Notes under the pieces: generated by a model | What the model saw: the letters and a program-made list of their open reading frames with translations, nothing else | Told to the model about the DNA's origin: nothing | The model's database searches: none | Translations under genes and position numbers: made by a program | From: Terriglobia bacterium | Lineage (GTDB): Bacteria > Acidobacteriota > Terriglobia > UBA7540 | Assembly: GCA_020072655.1 (NCBI GenBank) | Contig: JAIQGH010000006.1 | Span: forward strand, 1 to 45,174 | DNA: 45,174 nt | Direction: 5' to 3' | Shown here: positions 42,022 to 45,174 of the stretch, in pieces | Layout: each line of letters opens with the position of its first letter | Position numbering within the stretch: the stretch's first letter is position 1

Positions 42022-43277
42022 CCGGTAAGCCAGGGTGCGTCGAGCATGACCTGACGCCAGGTCCAGCCGGCGCCGGCGACGATCGAAATCAGGGGATCGC
42101 GCAGTTCGTCCACGCTGAAGCTCCAGGAATAGCTCAGGTCGGGCGTGATCCGCCCATCCTTGATTTGGAGCCCCAGCACGGTCTCGCGCTGTTCCTCGAA
42201 GAAGGTGATCCCTCGCTCGGCCCGATAGCTGAGATTCGCGCCGCCGAGACCGGCGGAGGCGTCGAATGCCGCGCGGTACTCCAGCACGCGGACGGTCCGG
42301 TCCGCCTCGTCAAGCCGCAGACGGTAACGGATCAGTTGCCTCATGCGGTGGGCGCGCATCTGGTCGAGCCAGGTCGCATCCGCATAGCGCCATTCCGCAA
42401 TCACTTCGTCGGGCCGGTCGCCCGGGCGGACCGTGAACGGGACAGCCGTGCGGGCGACGCCGAGCAGTCTGTCGCGCAGGGTTGCGGCCGGCACCGGCGC
42501 CACGCCCGCCAGCGCCGGAAAAGTGGCGGCCCAGGTCGACAACCGCACAAAAACCCACGAGACGAACAGCCCGTAAACCAATACGCCGCTGAGTAGCGCC
42601 GCTAAGCCGCGGTTTGAGATGCGGTCCGGCGGTCCGGTCGGGCGCGGCGCGCTCGGCGAGGGCCTTTGCAGCCGCCGTTCCACTGCGGCGCGGTTCGCGC
42701 CCATGACATGAACCACCTGCGCGCCGTCCTGAAACTGAAACGAGGCGATGCCCTCTCGCTCGATCAGCACGCCTTCATGCCCAGCGACCTGCGTGAGAGG
42801 GGGAGGCGGGTCGCCGTGCTCAGTCCTCAGAAATGCAGCCGCGGCTGCGGCATCGGGGTACCGAACTGTCGAAATGGAAGTGCCATCCGGGTAGGTGGCG
42901 AGCTTCGCCTCCACGACACCGAGCATGCCCCCGGCGATGTCGGTGACCGTGGGTGCGGCCTCTTCGGCCCGCGCCGCTCCGCGCTCTTGCGACGAATCTT
43001 TCCATGCCTGCGGCCCGAATATGGCGAGGCCGGCGACCCAAGGCAGCAGGATGAGGCCGGCAAACGCGCCGAAAAAGACGATGGCGCGACGGTCCCCCAT
43101 CTTCCAGTACAGGAGCGTCAAGACTGCCGCGGCTATGAGGCCGAAGATGGTCAGGAATAGGGTCGGGAACTGGTCCACGCGTCTGGCGTGTAACCAGGCA
43201 ATCAGTAGCGACGCCGCAGCCATGAGGATGAAACCGGCTATGACCCCAAGCGCCATCAGGTTGACGCGAGTGTCCAC
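42018..43277 (-). CDS. Uncharacterised membrane protein with a periplasmic domain
   Basis: 419 residues from the GTG at 43277, chosen because AAGGAGG lies 5 bases upstream; the frame is open further back but that part is mostly repeat. There are membrane segments at about 8-28, 38-58 and 70-92, then a soluble stretch with DIAGGMLGVVEAKLATYPDG and a Val/Ala-rich fold (about 110-215). Another membrane segment (about 230-255) precedes a C-terminal soluble domain (about 290-415). No family recognised. The soluble part looks like a ligand or sensor module, but this is only inference. Confidence 0.75.
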   Translation of the reverse strand: MDTRVNLMALGVIAGFILMAAASLLIAWLHARRVDQFPTLFLTIFGLIAAAVLTLLYWKMGDRRAIVFFGAFAGLILLPWVAGLAIFGPQAWKDSSQERGAARAEEAAPTVTDIAGGMLGVVEAKLATYPDGTSISTVRYPDAAAAAAFLRTEHGDPPPPLTQVAGHEGVLIEREGIASFQFQDGAQVVHVMGANRAAVERRLQRPSPSAPRPTGPPDRISNRGLAALLSGVLVYGLFVSWVFVRLSTWAATFPALAGVAPVPAATLRDRLLGVARTAVPFTVRPGDRPDEVIAEWRYADATWLDQMRAHRMRQLIRYRLRLDEADRTVRVLEYRAAFDASAGLGGANLSYRAERGITFFEEQRETVLGLQIKDGRITPDLSYSWSFSVDELRDPLISIVAGAGWTWRQVMLDAPWLTG

Positions 43278-43420
43278 CCACACCTCCTTGGCCTTCCCGT
43301 AGGCAGGCGTGCTCTCCGAAATTTCCCTTTTGGTATTTCCGAGGGCCAAAACATACCACACACCGCCTCGTTTTGGAGCGCTTTGTTTCGGGCTCCATCC
43401 AACCGGCCCCCCAAAGCATG

Positions 43421-43504
43421 TAGCGCCGTCCGCAGACACCGCAGAGCTGCGCTCTGCGCCAGCCAACGCGAACAAACAAAACGGGAGTGACGAGCCCTCC
43501 CTAC
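43421..43504. repeat. Dispersed palindromic repeat upstream of the membrane protein gene
   Basis: TAGCGCC at 43421 starts a composite element with the perfect stem CGCAGAGC/GCTCTGCG (43440-43447 and 43451-43458). A GGGAG/CTCCC pair ending in CTAC (43484-43504) closes it. The TAGCGC head matches the REPs at 30809 and 39691. The whole gap 43278-43768 has no supported gene. Confidence 0.6.
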
Positions 43505-43768
43505 AACGCTCTCCTGACTATTTTTGATACATCTTTCCGAAACGGGGACAGGTGGCCCGCACACTGGGCTGCAACCGTATTCTCCGTCGACGCCAACTTC
43601 TTTCCTTGCAGCGCGGTGCAAGTCGCACCCGCCCGCCCAGCTTAGGCCCGTCGAGTGCTCTTGAGGCAACTGCCAGTGGTCGCACGGTGTCCATCCGGGG
43701 ATCGACCCGCTCGCAATTCAGACAATATGGCGATGCCGGACGACCTCGGGAACTGGGAGGGAAAAGAC

Positions 43769-44857
43769 ATGAAGGAGCGCGTTTTGGTGGTTGATGACGA
43801 ACCGAGCATCTGCCTCCTGCTGGGCGAAAGGCTGGAGCACGAGGGTTACGGGTGTCGGACCGCCCTGAGTGGTGAAGAGGCGCTGGAACTGATGGCCAGC
43901 GACCCCGCCGATTTGGTGATTTCCGACTTGCGGATGCAAGGCATATCGGGCATGGCCCTTCTGGAAGAGGTCCGGACCAAGTACCCTCACACAGCATTCA
44001 TGGTCGCCACCGGCGTGGACGACATTAAGGTCAGTATCGAGGCCATGAAGAAGGGGGCCTGCGATTACTTGGTGAAGCCTATCCAACTCGAAGGCGTCGT
44101 GGCGAGCGTGGAGCGCGCCCTGGAAAAAAAGCGGATGGCGATTGAACTCGAAAACTATCGCCGCAACCTGGAGTTCATGGTCGAGCAGCGCACGCGCCAG
44201 CTCCAGTCGGCCATGCGGCGGGTGGAATTGACGTATGACGAGACGCTGGAGGCCCTCGGCGCGGCGCTCGACTTGCGCGACACGGAGACGGCGGGGCACT
44301 CCGAGCGCGTCAGCCGGTATGCCCTGGAGATGGGCAAGGCAATGGGTTGCACGAGCGATCAGCTCAAGCAGATCCGGCGCGGTTCCTACCTCCACGACAT
44401 CGGCAAAATCGGCATCCCGGACTCGATCCTGCTCAAGGAAGGCAAGCTCACCGCCGAAGAAACCAACGCGATGCAGTGCCACGTGCGCATTGGCTACAAC
44501 ATCGTTTGCCGCATCGCCTTTCTGGCGGGCGCGGCGGAGATTGTTCTCACGCATCACGAACGCTTTGACGGCACGGGTTATCCGCAGGGGCTGGTCGGGG
44601 CGGAGATTCCTCTGGGGGCCAGAATTTTCGCGGTCGCCGACACCCTGGATGCCATGACCAGCGATCGCCCTTACCGCAGGGCTTTGTCTTTCGTTGCCGC
44701 ACGCGAGGAGGTGCGCCGCTGCGGCGGCACACAATTCGACCCCAAAGTGGCGAAGGCTTTCCTCAGCATCGAACTCGGGACATGGATGAACATTCACGAC
44801 CTCGTGAACCGCCGACACCGCACCGAAGATCTCGACACGGTTCTATGCCCGACATAG
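43769..44857 (+). CDS. HD-GYP response regulator (c-di-GMP phosphodiesterase)
   Basis: 362 residues from the ATG at 43769, which has GGGAGG 8 bases upstream; the frame is open further back without a ribosome site. The receiver domain (about 4-120) has VVDDEPS and the phospho-Asp in LVISDLRMQ. A coiled linker precedes the HD-GYP domain (about 175-345): GHSERVSRYA, LHDIGKIGIPD, CHVRIG, LTHHERFDGTGYPQGL. All metal residues are present, in contrast to the broken HD-GYP at 890-2851. It degrades c-di-GMP on phosphorylation by an unseen kinase. Confidence 0.95.
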   Translation: MKERVLVVDDEPSICLLLGERLEHEGYGCRTALSGEEALELMASDPADLVISDLRMQGISGMALLEEVRTKYPHTAFMVATGVDDIKVSIEAMKKGACDYLVKPIQLEGVVASVERALEKKRMAIELENYRRNLEFMVEQRTRQLQSAMRRVELTYDETLEALGAALDLRDTETAGHSERVSRYALEMGKAMGCTSDQLKQIRRGSYLHDIGKIGIPDSILLKEGKLTAEETNAMQCHVRIGYNIVCRIAFLAGAAEIVLTHHERFDGTGYPQGLVGAEIPLGARIFAVADTLDAMTSDRPYRRALSFVAAREEVRRCGGTQFDPKVAKAFLSIELGTWMNIHDLVNRRHRTEDLDTVLCPT

Positions 44858-44989
44858 GGTGGAATCGCTCGGCCAAGCGGATACCAACCTCATGAAAGCC
44901 TTATGGACGAGAAGGAGCAAGCGCGACTGCAGGTTGCAATCAGGCGCAAGCCGCGGATCGCATGAGAAAATCTCGAGCTTTTCGTGGGT

Positions 44990-45174
44990 TTATCGCGGCT
45001 CCCCGCGCACGCTTGTGGAAGTCAGGATGACGATGTCCACACGCCGATTGCGCGCCCGGCCCTCGGGAGTATCGTTGGATTCGATGGGCTTGAATTCCCC
45101 GTAGCCTGCGGCAGACAATTTCTCCGGAGAGAATCCAAACTGACGGACCAGATAGGCAACAACCGAAGTGGCGC
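44990..45174 (-). CDS. OmpA/MotB C-terminal domain protein (5' part beyond window)
   Basis: Minus-strand codons entering from the right edge end at a TAA (44990-44992). 61 residues are readable: VVAYLVRQFGFSPEKLSAAG, then YGEFKPIESNDTPEGRARNR and RVDIVIL. This is the peptidoglycan-binding end of OmpA/MotB proteins (the NRRVDI block). The N-R-R-V-D-I-V-I-L ending and spacing resemble MotB, so a flagellar or gliding motor stator is likely, but OmpA or Pal-like proteins cannot be excluded. Confidence 0.85.
   Translation of the reverse strand, partial: ATSVVAYLVRQFGFSPEKLSAAGYGEFKPIESNDTPEGRARNRRVDIVILTSTSVRGEPR

Noticed and set aside
43718-44818. Minus-strand open frame of 366 codons
   Set aside because: It lies opposite the HD-GYP regulator, whose catalytic motifs are complete.

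Overview
The window is chromosomal DNA from a GC-rich, diderm bacterium. LptE, an OmpA/MotB-type domain and a periplasmic HtrA imply an outer membrane, and isoprenoids are made through the MEP pathway (dxs, ispA). The mix of M61 peptidase, penicillin acylase, several SpoIIE-type PP2C phosphatases, a fused homocysteine methyltransferase/MTHFR and abundant short palindromic and heptameric repeats fits Acidobacteriota best. That assignment is an inference from gene content, not a database result. Nearly all of the window is core chromosome. I see no prophage, CRISPR array, tRNA or rRNA.

Layout. 1-7470 (minus strand): 5' part of an htrA/deg protease, a membrane adenylate cyclase-TPR-HD-GYP fusion, a repeat-filled gap with a damaged GIY-YIG gene, and a giant propeller-membrane-GAF-SpoIIE phosphatase. 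7633-11982 (plus): penicillin acylase family protein and M61-PDZ peptidase, divergent from the phosphatase with readable promoters on both strands. 12127-18930 (plus): yitJ-like methyltransferase/MTHFR, xseB, ispA, dxs, tlyA, nadK. 19145-22247 (minus): lysA and a GAF-GAF-SpoIIE phosphatase. 22512-29829 (plus): zincin, iron-sulfur flavoprotein, tsaB, rimI, DUF465, then a tight run psd-pssA-Asd-like-lptE-holA. 29933-36559: rpsT (minus), then hpt, mutS, a NagZ-like pseudoenzyme and anmK (plus), then a WalJ/YycJ-type MBL hydrolase (minus). 36856-43277 (minus): degenerate GGDEF protein, NtrC-type sigma54 activator, a decayed REP-associated transposase between its own inverted REPs, a SpoIIE phosphatase coupled to a small membrane protein, and a coupled pair of uncharacterised membrane/secreted proteins. 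43769-45174: HD-GYP response regulator (plus) and the 3' end of a MotB/OmpA-like gene (minus).

How the parts relate. The middle is housekeeping: isoprenoid precursors, phospholipid head groups, LPS transport, tRNA t6A, mismatch repair and peptidoglycan recycling. Both flanks are rich in signalling proteins: a cyclase/HD-GYP fusion, a GGDEF-like protein, an HD-GYP regulator, an NtrC activator and three PP2C phosphatases.

The most unusual signal is in the repeats. Degenerate heptamer arrays, often as two facing arms, sit exactly at gene ends. In three places they have become coding sequence: the C-terminus of the MTHFR fusion, the start and signal peptide of LptE, and an in-frame insertion in MutS. 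A second repeat family of hairpins with a shared TAGCGC end includes the pair that brackets the dead transposase. A third theme is pseudoenzymes inside otherwise normal operons: a GH3/NagZ-like protein without its catalytic residues, an Asd-like protein without its cysteine, and HD-GYP and GGDEF domains with broken signatures.
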